A DNA stretch of 10,061 nucleotides from an uncultured Ruminococcus sp. (GCA_947176565.1 CAMWRC010000026.1:1-10061), one strand, 5' to 3'; positions 1-6,551 are shown, counted from the stretch's first letter. The notes: generated by a model not told the origin, from the sequence alone. A program made the numbers and translations.

Positions 1-360
1 GCAGAAATGCAGTTCAGTTTCATACGTAAAAAAGCCGAAAGCGGCGAATCATTTGTTGTTGTGGGACGCTGTTCGGAATCAAAACTCCGCGATTTTGATT
101 GTCTCTGTTCATTGTTTATCATAGGCGATATGGAAACTAAAATAAAACGTATTATGAAACTCTATGAAATGAATGAACGTGAAGCCGAAAACTTTATCGA
201 GCAAAAAGACAAGAAGCGCAAACGCTATCACAACTATCACGTAAAGCTTCACTGGGGCGATTCACGTCTCTATGACCTTACAATCAACAGCTCACGTCTC
301 GGAATTGAGAAAACAATTGATTATCTTGAAAATTATATAAAGGCAAGAATAGCTGATTAA
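1..360 (+). CDS. Cytidylate kinase-like protein, C-terminal part (5' end outside window)
   Basis: The reading frame is open from the first base (Ala-Glu-Met-Gln...), so the gene begins upstream and only about 119 C-terminal residues are present. The fragment matches, by recognition, the cytidylate kinase-like (AAA_26 type) family common in Clostridia: a VVVGRCSE strand-turn, then a basic helical lid-like segment (KRIMKLYEMNEREAENFIEQ, followed by a DKKRKRYHNYH stretch) and a final YDLTINSSRLGIEKTIDYL segment, as in nucleotide kinases that end with the substrate-side helix. Family members are predicted P-loop kinases, but the P-loop would be N-terminal and is off the window, so catalytic competence cannot be judged. 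True Cmk (CMP kinase) is a related alternative, but the sequence looks more like the uncharacterised relatives. The gene ends five bases before a strong hairpin terminator. Confidence 0.75.
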   Translation, partial: AEMQFSFIRKKAESGESFVVVGRCSESKLRDFDCLCSLFIIGDMETKIKRIMKLYEMNEREAENFIEQKDKKRKRYHNYHVKLHWGDSRLYDLTINSSRLGIEKTIDYLENYIKARIAD

Positions 361-364
361 AAAT

Positions 365-408
365 AAACAGCACCATAGTATTTACATAATACTATGGTGC
401 TGTTTTTT
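365..408. terminator. Bidirectional intrinsic terminator between convergent genes
   Basis: A perfect 18-bp stem (365-382 with 388-405) closes a 5-base loop. On the plus strand it runs into T403-T408, terminating the kinase-like gene. On the minus strand the hairpin is followed by a TTTATTTTTA-type tail, terminating the DUF2079 gene. The stop codon of that gene (407-409) abuts the hairpin base. One element therefore serves both convergent genes. Confidence 0.92.
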
Positions 409-2473
409 ATTCAGCAATATAGTCGGGGCTTACATATATTCTGTATCTGTCATCAACCTGATTATATACTGTATATCCGTTGTTTTCAATATTTGCGCTG
501 AATGTATCATATACATCTGTAATCATTGCAAGAACTATAAAGTCAAATCTTTCGGGCGTTGTGATTGTTCCGTCTTCATTGAAATCATTGCCGTCGAATA
601 TATAAACTTCCTTGTGGTCGGCAAGATGCGGAATAAGAAATACATCTGCACCAACTGAACCATCTTTTGGGATTTCATCAAGAGCAGTATCAAGTCTCGT
701 TAAATAATCCTCGCTTCTCTTGTAGCTCGTGTAATTTCCCCATGTATGTGAATAAGTGCCGATAGTAAGAATCATCGCAGCCGAACCAAGTGCTATCGGA
801 ATATCCTGCTTGCCGCGCTTTCCCATATCATCAAGATTTATTACACACATATAAAGAAGCAATGTAACCGGTCCAAAGATATACTGATACCCGACACTTG
901 CCGCATAACCATATCCTGCGCCTATTACAAGGTTCATGATAATAAACGGTATCATGAGCAGAAAACGTCTTATTTTATTTGTAAAGAACGGCATGAACAG
1001 AAGCGGTGTCATTATCTGGAAGAAGAATATTCTTGTATCATCGTGGAAAAACAGGCTGAAGAAATAAGCTGGGTCAATAATTACATTCTTAACTACTTCT
1101 TTAAGACCTGCTGTCGTATCTATCATGAGAATATTGAACCGCGTATTCATCATCATCTGACCATCACCATTCTTGGTAAGCCAGTTAGTAATAATAAACA
1201 TATATATTATCGAAGCTGCTGCTATTATCAGGCAGTTAAAACGCTTTTTATCGCCCTTGTTCTCAAAGAACATAAACATTACGGCACAGGCGACATACAG
1301 CGGTGCATCTTCCTTGACAATGCAGACAAGAATCGACATAATATAGAGCATGATGTATTTTCTGCTGTCAACAGCCCAGAGCAGCCACATGATAAGCGTT
1401 GGAAGAAATGCATTTTCATGAAATTCATAATAGCATGGACCAACAAGACCAATCGAGAACACATAAGCCAAGCATATAAAAATCAGCGACAGTCCCTTGA
1501 TATTATGTCTCTTTGCAATGAGGAACATGGGAACAGCTCCGCCCATTGCAAGAACCGCCTGTGAAATGAGAAGTGTCTCAGCCTTTGGAAAAAGCTTGAA
1601 TACAGGTACAAGAAGATAAAAAATATATGATGCATGAATTTTAAAATGTGACATGAATGTATCACGTTCACAGGTCGTAACAGCAGTACCGTTATCCGCA
1701 AGAGAATGGTACATCTGGACGAAAAGTCCGAAATCATGACACGCTGAACCAAAATTACGATGTCTGCAAATAGTTGTGATACTGACAAACGTACCTACTG
1801 CCGCCGCAGCTGCAAGTACAAATAACCCGCATATCCACCACGGAATACTGTTGTATAATTTTTTTGATTTCAGCTTACCACACGAATAATAGATAAACAC
1901 AATGGATAGTATCATGACACCGATACTGAGATTGAAATCATTTCCTCCCCAAAGCAGTACGACATCAAAATACAAAATCGATGCAATTGAAAAAGACTGG
2001 TCAGTTATGCGGTATCGTTCAGGCATAAAATAATGAATCACTGAAAGAAGTACAAATCCGCATATCATTATGATAACAGAAGGTATATAACTAACTTCGG
2101 CTATAAAATCCTTCCACCTTGCAACAGACCCTATTTCTTTATCTTTCATAACACTGATATTTATTCCTGACACCAGAAAAAATACTGTTATAAACCGCAG
2201 CATAGCCATATCAGGAATACCGGTTCTTTTAAGAAAAGATGCGGTCTTATTTTTTATGACTTTGAATTTTTTCAGCGCAGCAACTGCCTGAGATAAATTT
2301 TCCTGTACATTTTCAGGAGAATCTTCGGAAATTTTACTTGCATTAATGTCTGTTTCAGGCGGAACACCTGAATTTTCACTTTCAGTTTTCTCAACGCCGG
2401 AATATATATTATCAGCGGACACAGTCTCCTGATTTTCAGGCGTATTACTTGTTTTTCCTTTCTTTTTAGCCAC
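407..2473 (-). CDS. DUF2079 multi-spanning membrane protein (GT-C-like)
   Basis: This 688-residue integral membrane protein resembles the DUF2079 family (PF09852), thought to share the GT-C glycosyltransferase-like fold; substrate and reaction are unknown. Residues 1-80 are polar, acidic and probably disordered. Hydrophobic segments follow at roughly 90-108, 130-148, 163-198 and 210-233, with many more to about 570. Family hallmarks are the acidic motif HDFGLFVQ (246-253, D247) in the first large outward loop, the FHENAFLP segment (351-358) and the KED triplet (387-389). A soluble domain of about 110 residues (580-688) ends the chain, probably extracytoplasmic. The start is GTG at 2471-2473, with GGAGG at 2484-2488 ten bases upstream. 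The gene is transcribed alone from a near-consensus promoter and ends at a shared terminator. Role in cell-envelope polymer or lipid-linked sugar transfer is inference only. Confidence 0.85.
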   Translation of the reverse strand: MAKKKGKTSNTPENQETVSADNIYSGVEKTESENSGVPPETDINASKISEDSPENVQENLSQAVAALKKFKVIKNKTASFLKRTGIPDMAMLRFITVFFLVSGINISVMKDKEIGSVARWKDFIAEVSYIPSVIIMICGFVLLSVIHYFMPERYRITDQSFSIASILYFDVVLLWGGNDFNLSIGVMILSIVFIYYSCGKLKSKKLYNSIPWWICGLFVLAAAAAVGTFVSITTICRHRNFGSACHDFGLFVQMYHSLADNGTAVTTCERDTFMSHFKIHASYIFYLLVPVFKLFPKAETLLISQAVLAMGGAVPMFLIAKRHNIKGLSLIFICLAYVFSIGLVGPCYYEFHENAFLPTLIMWLLWAVDSRKYIMLYIMSILVCIVKEDAPLYVACAVMFMFFENKGDKKRFNCLIIAAASIIYMFIITNWLTKNGDGQMMMNTRFNILMIDTTAGLKEVVKNVIIDPAYFFSLFFHDDTRIFFFQIMTPLLFMPFFTNKIRRFLLMIPFIIMNLVIGAGYGYAASVGYQYIFGPVTLLLYMCVINLDDMGKRGKQDIPIALGSAAMILTIGTYSHTWGNYTSYKRSEDYLTRLDTALDEIPKDGSVGADVFLIPHLADHKEVYIFDGNDFNEDGTITTPERFDFIVLAMITDVYDTFSANIENNGYTVYNQVDDRYRIYVSPDYIAE

Positions 2474-2528
2474 TTCAAAACGTCCTCCGTTTCATTATTA
2501 TTGTGAATTGTTCTTAACAACCCATTGT

Positions 2529-2557
2529 ATTATATCAGAAAAAAATCTGAAAGTCAA
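2529..2557 (-). promoter_or_regulatory. Sigma-A promoter for the DUF2079 gene
   Basis: Reading the minus strand, TTGACT (2552-2557) is followed after 17 bases by TATAAT (2529-2534), preceded by TGA, which gives an extended -10. Expected transcription start is near 2522, leaving a leader of about 49 bases to the GTG start. The spacer contains an inverted repeat, TCAGA-6-TCTGA (2535-2550), that could be an operator. Confidence 0.85.
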
Positions 2558-2622
2558 TAGAAATTCTGATTATTTGCCGCTAAAATTAATTTCCGGAAAT
2601 TGATTTCCGTAAAAAGCTCATT

Positions 2623-2660
2623 AAAAATCCCTTTTGGGAAATAGGGTTCCAAAAGGGATT
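2623..2660 (-). terminator. Intrinsic terminator of the cohesin-like lipoprotein gene
   Basis: Arms 2626-2639 and 2647-2660 form a 14-bp stem with one G-T pair and a 7-base loop. On the minus strand the stem runs into a short T tract (complement of 2623-2627). It lies about 40 bases after the lipoprotein stop codon and upstream of the DUF2079 promoter, so the two minus-strand genes are separate transcription units. Confidence 0.8.
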
Positions 2661-2700
2661 AAAAATTTTTTATAACAATCAGTTTCTACAGAATTACGGA

Positions 2701-3669
2701 TTATTCCTCTGTACCTGAACCGATTTCTGTCTGACGTGCTATGGCTTCAAATTCACCGGTCGCACCTGCACCTAAAAATTCAAGCGCATTGCTGTCAAAG
2801 TAGAACCAGATACAGAAAGCTGCAAGACCTGAATTGTTCTTGATATTGATATTCAAATCAACGGTATCGCCCTGTTTACAGCTTATCTTATCGCCGTAGA
2901 ATACGAGACCGGTCTCATCTGAAACATCAACAGCGTCAATTGCTCCGTTGTTTACTCTTACAACGCCGCTTATTATCTTTTCTGGACGTACCACATTTCC
3001 GGCAATATCAGAGAGGTCAGGAGATATTCTTACTTCGTAGTCTCCGTCGGGAATATCTTCCTTGACTTTGAACTGAACTGTGAGCATATCGCCTTCAAAG
3101 TAGAAATTTTCGTCCTTTGAAATATCGAGCCACATAGCATAACGACCGTCCTCAGCAGAAACATAGCTTTCATTGTTTCCGGAGGACTGATTATCACCGC
3201 TCTGTTCTGAATTATTATTATCATCTCCGGAACTTTCAGCAGGCACTGTAATAATTTTAGTGACTTCAACGATTTCTGTTTTTTCCTCACCGTTATCATC
3301 AGTAGCCGGCTGTCCATCGGGTTCTGTTACTTTTACGAGTTCAGTAGCTGTCTGTCCGTCAGGCTCTGTCACTTTCACGAGTTCAGTAGCTGGTTCTTTT
3401 GTAGTTTTTTCTTCTGAACCGGAAGAGCTGTCTGCGGAAGATTCAGGGTCAGGAGCATTAAGGTCGGCATTAGGGTCGCCTGGAGTAAGTTTGTTTCCGC
3501 TGGCGGCTGCGCCTATTTCAAGAGGATATTTCATTGTAGGTTTTCCATCTGACTGTGACTGAGAGATGGAAACTGAATCTGTTTCTTTATCAGCGCATGA
3601 TACAAAACTCATTGAAGCGATACATAATACTGAAAATACAGCAATAATTCTTTTCATAATATTTTTCAT
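2701..3669 (-). CDS. Lipoprotein with permuted cohesin-like domain
   Basis: A predicted exported lipoprotein of 322 residues. Residues 1-24 are a signal peptide (basic MKNIMKR, hydrophobic core, SFVS before Cys25, a slightly atypical lipobox with Phe at -3), so Cys25 should be lipidated and anchored outside the membrane. Residues 26-168 are a Ser/Asp/Glu/Asn-rich linker containing a 14-residue tandem repeat. Residues 170-240 resemble the second half of a cohesin (GDMLTVQFKVKEDIPDGDYEV, written here in part, then SGVVRVN). Residues 255-310 resemble the first half (GDTVDLNINIKNNSGLAAF, then YFDSNALEFLGA). The usual order is therefore reversed. The chosen ATG (3667-3669) has AAAGGA at 3679-3684, nine bases away. 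A longer frame to 3753 is rejected because its GTG start abuts the -10 box. Dockerin binding is not shown; a general adhesion or binding beta-sandwich is equally possible. Confidence 0.85.
   Translation of the reverse strand: MKNIMKRIIAVFSVLCIASMSFVSCADKETDSVSISQSQSDGKPTMKYPLEIGAAASGNKLTPGDPNADLNAPDPESSADSSSGSEEKTTKEPATELVKVTEPDGQTATELVKVTEPDGQPATDDNGEEKTEIVEVTKIITVPAESSGDDNNNSEQSGDNQSSGNNESYVSAEDGRYAMWLDISKDENFYFEGDMLTVQFKVKEDIPDGDYEVRISPDLSDIAGNVVRPEKIISGVVRVNNGAIDAVDVSDETGLVFYGDKISCKQGDTVDLNINIKNNSGLAAFCIWFYFDSNALEFLGAGATGEFEAIARQTEIGSGTEE
3301..3384 (-). repeat. Two tandem 42-bp units encoding a 14-residue linker repeat
   Basis: Units 3301-3342 and 3343-3384 lie head to tail inside the lipoprotein gene and encode ELVKVTEPDGQTAT and ELVKVTEPDGQPAT. 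They differ at 7 of 42 bases. Five differences are silent and two fall in the single changed codon (Thr ACA versus Pro CCG). The repeat is part of the extended linker between lipid anchor and cohesin-like module. Confidence 0.92.
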
Positions 3670-3744
3670 GTTAAAAAATCCTTTCTGAAGTGTGTCTGTT
3701 TTGTCGGGAACTGTCAGGCTATCAACTCCCGTATTTACCCTATC

Positions 3745-3773
3745 ATTATACACGACCTTTTATCATTTGTCAA
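3745..3773 (-). promoter_or_regulatory. Perfect-consensus sigma-A promoter for the lipoprotein gene
   Basis: On the minus strand TTGACA (3768-3773), a 17-base spacer and TATAAT (3745-3750) match the consensus exactly. Transcription should start near 3738, giving a leader of about 70 bases before the ATG at 3669. A 6-bp dyad, GACCTT (3754-3759) with AAGGTC (3772-3777), straddles the -35 box and spacer and could be a repressor site. Confidence 0.9.
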
Positions 3774-3857
3774 GGTCTGTGCTAAAATGTCATTTATTTT
3801 TCATCTAACAAACACAAAACATCATTGAATAAAAAACTGGCAAATTTTAAAAAGCTA

Positions 3858-3886
3858 TTGCATTTTTAATCATTATGTGTTATAAT
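3858..3886 (+). promoter_or_regulatory. Sigma-A promoter for the HD hydrolase-metY operon
   Basis: TTGCAT (3858-3863), 17 bases, then TATAAT (3881-3886) preceded by TGT, an extended -10. The start site should be near 3893, about 55 bases before the preferred ATG at 3949. It diverges from the lipoprotein promoter, with about 85 bases between their -35 boxes. Confidence 0.88.
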
Positions 3887-3900
3887 AAGTGCATGGTGAA

Positions 3901-3932
3901 ATCAGAATGAATTCGTTATAACATATTCTGGT
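3901..3932 (+). other. Possible leader hairpin upstream of the HD gene
   Basis: CAGAAT (3903-3908) pairs with ATTCTG (3925-3930), extendable to about 9 bp with wobble and terminal pairs, around a 14-base loop. It sits in the short predicted leader, just before the G-rich ribosome binding site at 3939-3944. It could affect mRNA stability or translation, but the stem is AT-rich and may be chance. It does not resemble a known riboswitch. Confidence 0.35.
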
Positions 3933-3948
3933 AAGTATGGGGGATTTT

Positions 3949-4467
3949 ATGTTAAAAGCTATCTGTTCAAAAAAAGAACTCACCCACAGCGTTTTTTACT
4001 GCTGTATTGACGATATTATTGATTCTCCGGAACTGGAGAAACTCAAAAGTATAACCCATCATATTTCCACAACGAGATTCCAGCATTGCCTCAATGTCTC
4101 GTATTACGGGTATAAAATTTGCCAGTTTTTCAGGCTTGATGCACGTTCTGCCGCAAGAGCCGGACTGCTTCACGACCTCTTTTACTACGACCGTAAAAAA
4201 TACAATGCCGGCAAGGTAAAAGGTCAGCCGAGTCACAGCAGAAATCATTCAGATATTGCTCTGCATAACGCCGAACTTCTTACGGATATATCGCCAAAAG
4301 AACGCGATATGATTCAGAAGCATATGTTCCCGATGACAATCTCACTTCCTAAATATAAAGAGACTTATATAATTACTTTCGTTGACAAATACTGTGCTGT
4401 ATTGGAATTTTGCGTCCCTAAAGTACAGAAAATCATAGGAGCTTGTTCTCACGTGAACAGGCACTGA
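3949..4467 (+). CDS. HD-domain phosphohydrolase family protein
   Basis: A 172-residue cytosolic protein with a compact HD domain. Metal-ligand candidates in the classic order are H46 (in FQHCLNVS), H75-D76 (LLHDLFYYD), H125 (KHMFP) and D146 (FVDKYC), so the active site looks intact. HD proteins hydrolyse phosphate esters, often nucleotides or cyclic nucleotides; the substrate here is unknown. It resembles small uncharacterised Clostridia HD proteins carrying the same HCLNVSYY and LLHDLF motifs. The start is uncertain: ATG 3949 has GGGGGA (3939-3944) only four bases upstream, while ATG 3937 would add four residues (MGDF) but has a poor binding site. It has its own promoter, and the next gene, metY, begins 20 bases after its stop with no terminator between, so the two are probably co-transcribed. 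Confidence 0.87.
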   Translation: MLKAICSKKELTHSVFYCCIDDIIDSPELEKLKSITHHISTTRFQHCLNVSYYGYKICQFFRLDARSAARAGLLHDLFYYDRKKYNAGKVKGQPSHSRNHSDIALHNAELLTDISPKERDMIQKHMFPMTISLPKYKETYIITFVDKYCAVLEFCVPKVQKIIGACSHVNRH

Positions 4468-4487
4468 ATATCAGGAGGATTTTTTTC

Positions 4488-5753
4488 ATGAATATCGAAA
4501 CAAAATGTCTGCATTCCGGCTACACGCCAAAAAATACAGAGCCGAGAGTCGTTCCTATCGTGCAGAGTACAACTTATGTCTATGATTCAACAGATGATGT
4601 TGCCGCTGTATTTGATGACCCAACTAAAAGCCTTATTTATTCACGGTTTGAAAATCCGACTGTTATGGCGGTTGAGGAAAAAATTGCCGCTCTCGAGGGT
4701 GGAATCGGCGCAATGTGTACATCAAGCGGACAGGCTGCTACTATGTGCGCAATACTTAATATTTTGCAGGCAGGCGACAGCTTTATTTCCACTGCTACGG
4801 TGTACGGCGGAACTATCAATCTTTTCGCTGTCACATTCAAAAAAATGGGAATTGAATGTATCTTCGTCAGCCCCGATGCCTCAGAAGATGAAATAAGAGC
4901 TGCATTCAAGCCGAATACAAAGGCTGTTTTCGGCGAAACTATTGCCAATCCGGCACTCACCATATTTGATATGGAAAAATTCGCAAAGATAGCGCATGAG
5001 AATAATGTTCCGCTTATTGTGGATAATACTTTTCCGACTCCGATACTCTGCCGTCCGATTGAATACGGTGCGGATATTGTCATTCATTCAACTTCAAAAT
5101 ATATGGACGGACACGCTGTTCAGGTCGGAGGAGTTATTGTTGATTCCGGAAATTTCAACTGGGCTAACGGAAAATTCCCTGAATTTACAGAGCCGGACGA
5201 AAGCTATCACGGCATTGTCTATACTGAATCCTACGGAAAAGCTGCCTATATTGTCAAGGCGCGTATGCAGCTTATGCGTGATTTCGGCTGCTATCCTGCC
5301 GCACAGTCCGCATTCTATCTCAATCTCGGACTCGAAACCCTTGCCGTCCGCATGAAACAGTATTGTCTGAATGCTTCGGCAGTTGCTGAATATCTTGAAT
5401 CCAATGATAAGGTTGAATCCGTAAATTATCCTGCTCTCGCAAGCAGTCCGTATCATGAACTTTGTAAAAAATATCTTCCCGACGGCGCAAGCGGTGTAAT
5501 TTCATTTGTAATAAAAGGCGGACGGAATACTGCCGTAAAATTCATGGATTCTCTCAGCCTTGCTTCAAACGAAGTACACGTTGCTGATATAAGAACCTGT
5601 GTTCTGCACCCGGCGAGTGCAACTCACAGACAGCTTACTGATGAACAGCTCGTCGCTGCCGGAATAAACGGCGGAATGATACGTCTTTCTGTGGGACTTG
5701 AAAATATTGACGATATTCTCGATGACCTTAAAAATGCTTTTGCAGCTATATAA
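4488..5753 (+). CDS. metY: O-acetylhomoserine sulfhydrylase (Cys/Met PLP enzyme)
   Basis: A 421-residue PLP enzyme of the Cys/Met metabolism family (PF01053), full length for MetY. It probably converts O-acetylhomoserine plus sulfide to homocysteine in methionine synthesis. Visible features are YSRFENPT (51-58, PLP phosphate contacts from the partner subunit), SSGQAA (79-84), YGGT (106-109), D179 in VDNTFPTP (ring nitrogen contact) and the Schiff-base lysine K204 in HSTSKYMDGH. The FTEPDESYHGIVY segment is typical of MetY rather than cystathionine gamma-synthase or methionine gamma-lyase, though those remain alternatives because specificity in this family is hard to read. The start is ATG 4488, with AGGAGG at 4473-4478 nine bases upstream. 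An in-frame upstream start at 4443 lies inside the HD gene and is rejected. No SAM riboswitch or T-box fits in the short leader or the 20-base gap. Confidence 0.93.
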   Translation: MNIETKCLHSGYTPKNTEPRVVPIVQSTTYVYDSTDDVAAVFDDPTKSLIYSRFENPTVMAVEEKIAALEGGIGAMCTSSGQAATMCAILNILQAGDSFISTATVYGGTINLFAVTFKKMGIECIFVSPDASEDEIRAAFKPNTKAVFGETIANPALTIFDMEKFAKIAHENNVPLIVDNTFPTPILCRPIEYGADIVIHSTSKYMDGHAVQVGGVIVDSGNFNWANGKFPEFTEPDESYHGIVYTESYGKAAYIVKARMQLMRDFGCYPAAQSAFYLNLGLETLAVRMKQYCLNASAVAEYLESNDKVESVNYPALASSPYHELCKKYLPDGASGVISFVIKGGRNTAVKFMDSLSLASNEVHVADIRTCVLHPASATHRQLTDEQLVAAGINGGMIRLSVGLENIDDILDDLKNAFAAI

Positions 5754-5764
5754 AATAAATTTTG

Positions 5765-5796
5765 GCTTGTACTTTACAGTGCAAGCTGATTTTTTT
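5765..5796 (+). terminator. Intrinsic terminator after metY
   Basis: Arms 5765-5772 and 5779-5786 form an 8-bp stem with one wobble pair and a 6-base loop, followed by a run of seven T (5790-5796). It lies 11 bases after the metY stop and ends the HD-metY operon. Confidence 0.87.
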
Positions 5797-5806
5797 AAAA
5801 AATCCC

Positions 5807-5835
5807 TTGACAAATTCCTGAGAATATGATATTGT
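5807..5835 (+). promoter_or_regulatory. Promoter for the orphan membrane protein gene
   Basis: A perfect TTGACA (5807-5812), 17 bases, then TATTGT (5830-5835) preceded by TGA (extended -10). The -10 itself matches only four of six positions, so strength depends on the -35 and TGn. It sits directly after the metY terminator, giving the next gene independent expression. Confidence 0.72.
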
Positions 5836-5885
5836 AATAAGTGTACTATTAATCATAATACAATTAATACTATGAGGTGAGTTAC

Positions 5886-6551
5886 ATGAATAATATAAAA
5901 AAATTTATCAGTTCTACAAAATATTTATGGATTGGCGGAATAATGGGCTTTACACAACAGATTCTCGGCGGTCTGAATACTTCAGAGATATTATTTGACG
6001 CTGCGGATATTATGGGTTCTTTCGGACTGTATGCAATGATAATACTCCTTTTAATCCACAGAGACAAACCGCCGAAAAAGCAGTTCCTTGATATATTCCT
6101 GTTTTTCGTGGGACTTGACTTCTTCTATGCACTGTACATATTTTTTGCCGATATATCAAATTATTTCGCATACAATGCAAAATATCCCGACAATACAAGA
6201 GAAAATGTATACTTCTTTCAGCAGACCTATGGAGAAATACTCGGCTTTTTCTACTGGACATCAATCGGCACGGCAGCGGCTGTATGGGCATTCTTTGCAA
6301 CAAAATCCCGTAATAAAGAATGGACAAAGCGTTATATCCTTATGCTTATACCGTTGTTTGCTGTGCTTATAACAGAGTTTGCAGATAGTTCAGTCCATAT
6401 GATTCTGTATATAATTCAGGAATGCAGTAAAAATAATTTATCTGATGGTTTCCGTCGTGGCAGTTCGCTCGGTACTCTGCTGACCGATTTAGTCGGACTG
6501 ATTATATGTTCAGTTATTTACTTAAAAAAGAAAAAACGGATATACAAATAA
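5886..6551 (+). CDS. Unrecognised multi-pass membrane protein
   Basis: I do not recognise this 221-residue protein. Hydrophobic segments lie at about 12-30, 38-57, 68-90, 116-138, 148-168 and 194-213, suggesting five or six membrane spans. Charged loops (HRDKPPKKQ 58-66, TKSRNKEWTKR 139-149) and a lysine-rich C-terminus (KKKKRIYK) would sit on the cytoplasmic side by the positive-inside rule, giving an even number of spans with both ends inside. Polar residues within membrane segments (D78 in VGLDFFYALY, E164 and D167 in ITEFADSSVH) could be functional. No enzymatic or transporter motif is visible. The start is ATG 5886, with GAGGTG at 5874-5879 six bases upstream; a GTG at 5877 would overlap that site. 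It has its own promoter and terminator, so its neighbours give no functional hint. Confidence 0.82.
   Translation: MNNIKKFISSTKYLWIGGIMGFTQQILGGLNTSEILFDAADIMGSFGLYAMIILLLIHRDKPPKKQFLDIFLFFVGLDFFYALYIFFADISNYFAYNAKYPDNTRENVYFFQQTYGEILGFFYWTSIGTAAAVWAFFATKSRNKEWTKRYILMLIPLFAVLITEFADSSVHMILYIIQECSKNNLSDGFRRGSSLGTLLTDLVGLIICSVIYLKKKKRIYK

Noticed and set aside
1043..1564. A 173-residue open frame on the plus strand inside the DUF2079 gene
   Set aside because: It is antisense to a well-supported membrane protein, has no ribosome binding site or promoter, and its His/Asn/Lys-rich composition looks like the complement of hydrophobic codons.
2272..2520. An 82-residue minus-strand frame overlapping the DUF2079 start
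   Set aside because: It is out of frame with the supported GTG start, Lys/Arg/Leu-rich in the manner of a frameshifted reading, and its start would lie almost at the predicted transcription start with no leader.
2589..2600. The palindrome ATTTCCGGAAAT as a regulator site
   Set aside because: It is a single short palindrome in AT-rich DNA over 30 bases upstream of the DUF2079 -35, with no second copy of the full motif; too weak to call.
3301..3384. Short tandem repeats as a CRISPR array
   Set aside because: There are only two directly abutting units with no spacers, in frame within a coding gene.
3260..3562. A 100-residue plus-strand frame with repeated SVTFTSSVAVCPSG-like units
   Set aside because: The repeats are only the antisense reading of the lipoprotein's 42-bp linker repeats; no expression signals accompany it.
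4441..4462. An 8-bp hairpin at the end of the HD gene as a terminator before metY
   Set aside because: It lies inside coding sequence and has no T tract; AGGAGG and the metY start follow at once.
4443..4487. An upstream in-frame start for metY
   Set aside because: It would lie inside the HD gene without a binding site and adds 15 residues absent from MetY N-termini; AGGAGG supports the ATG at 4488.
4637..5083. A 148-residue minus-strand frame inside metY
   Set aside because: It is a shadow of the conserved metY coding frame with no start signals.
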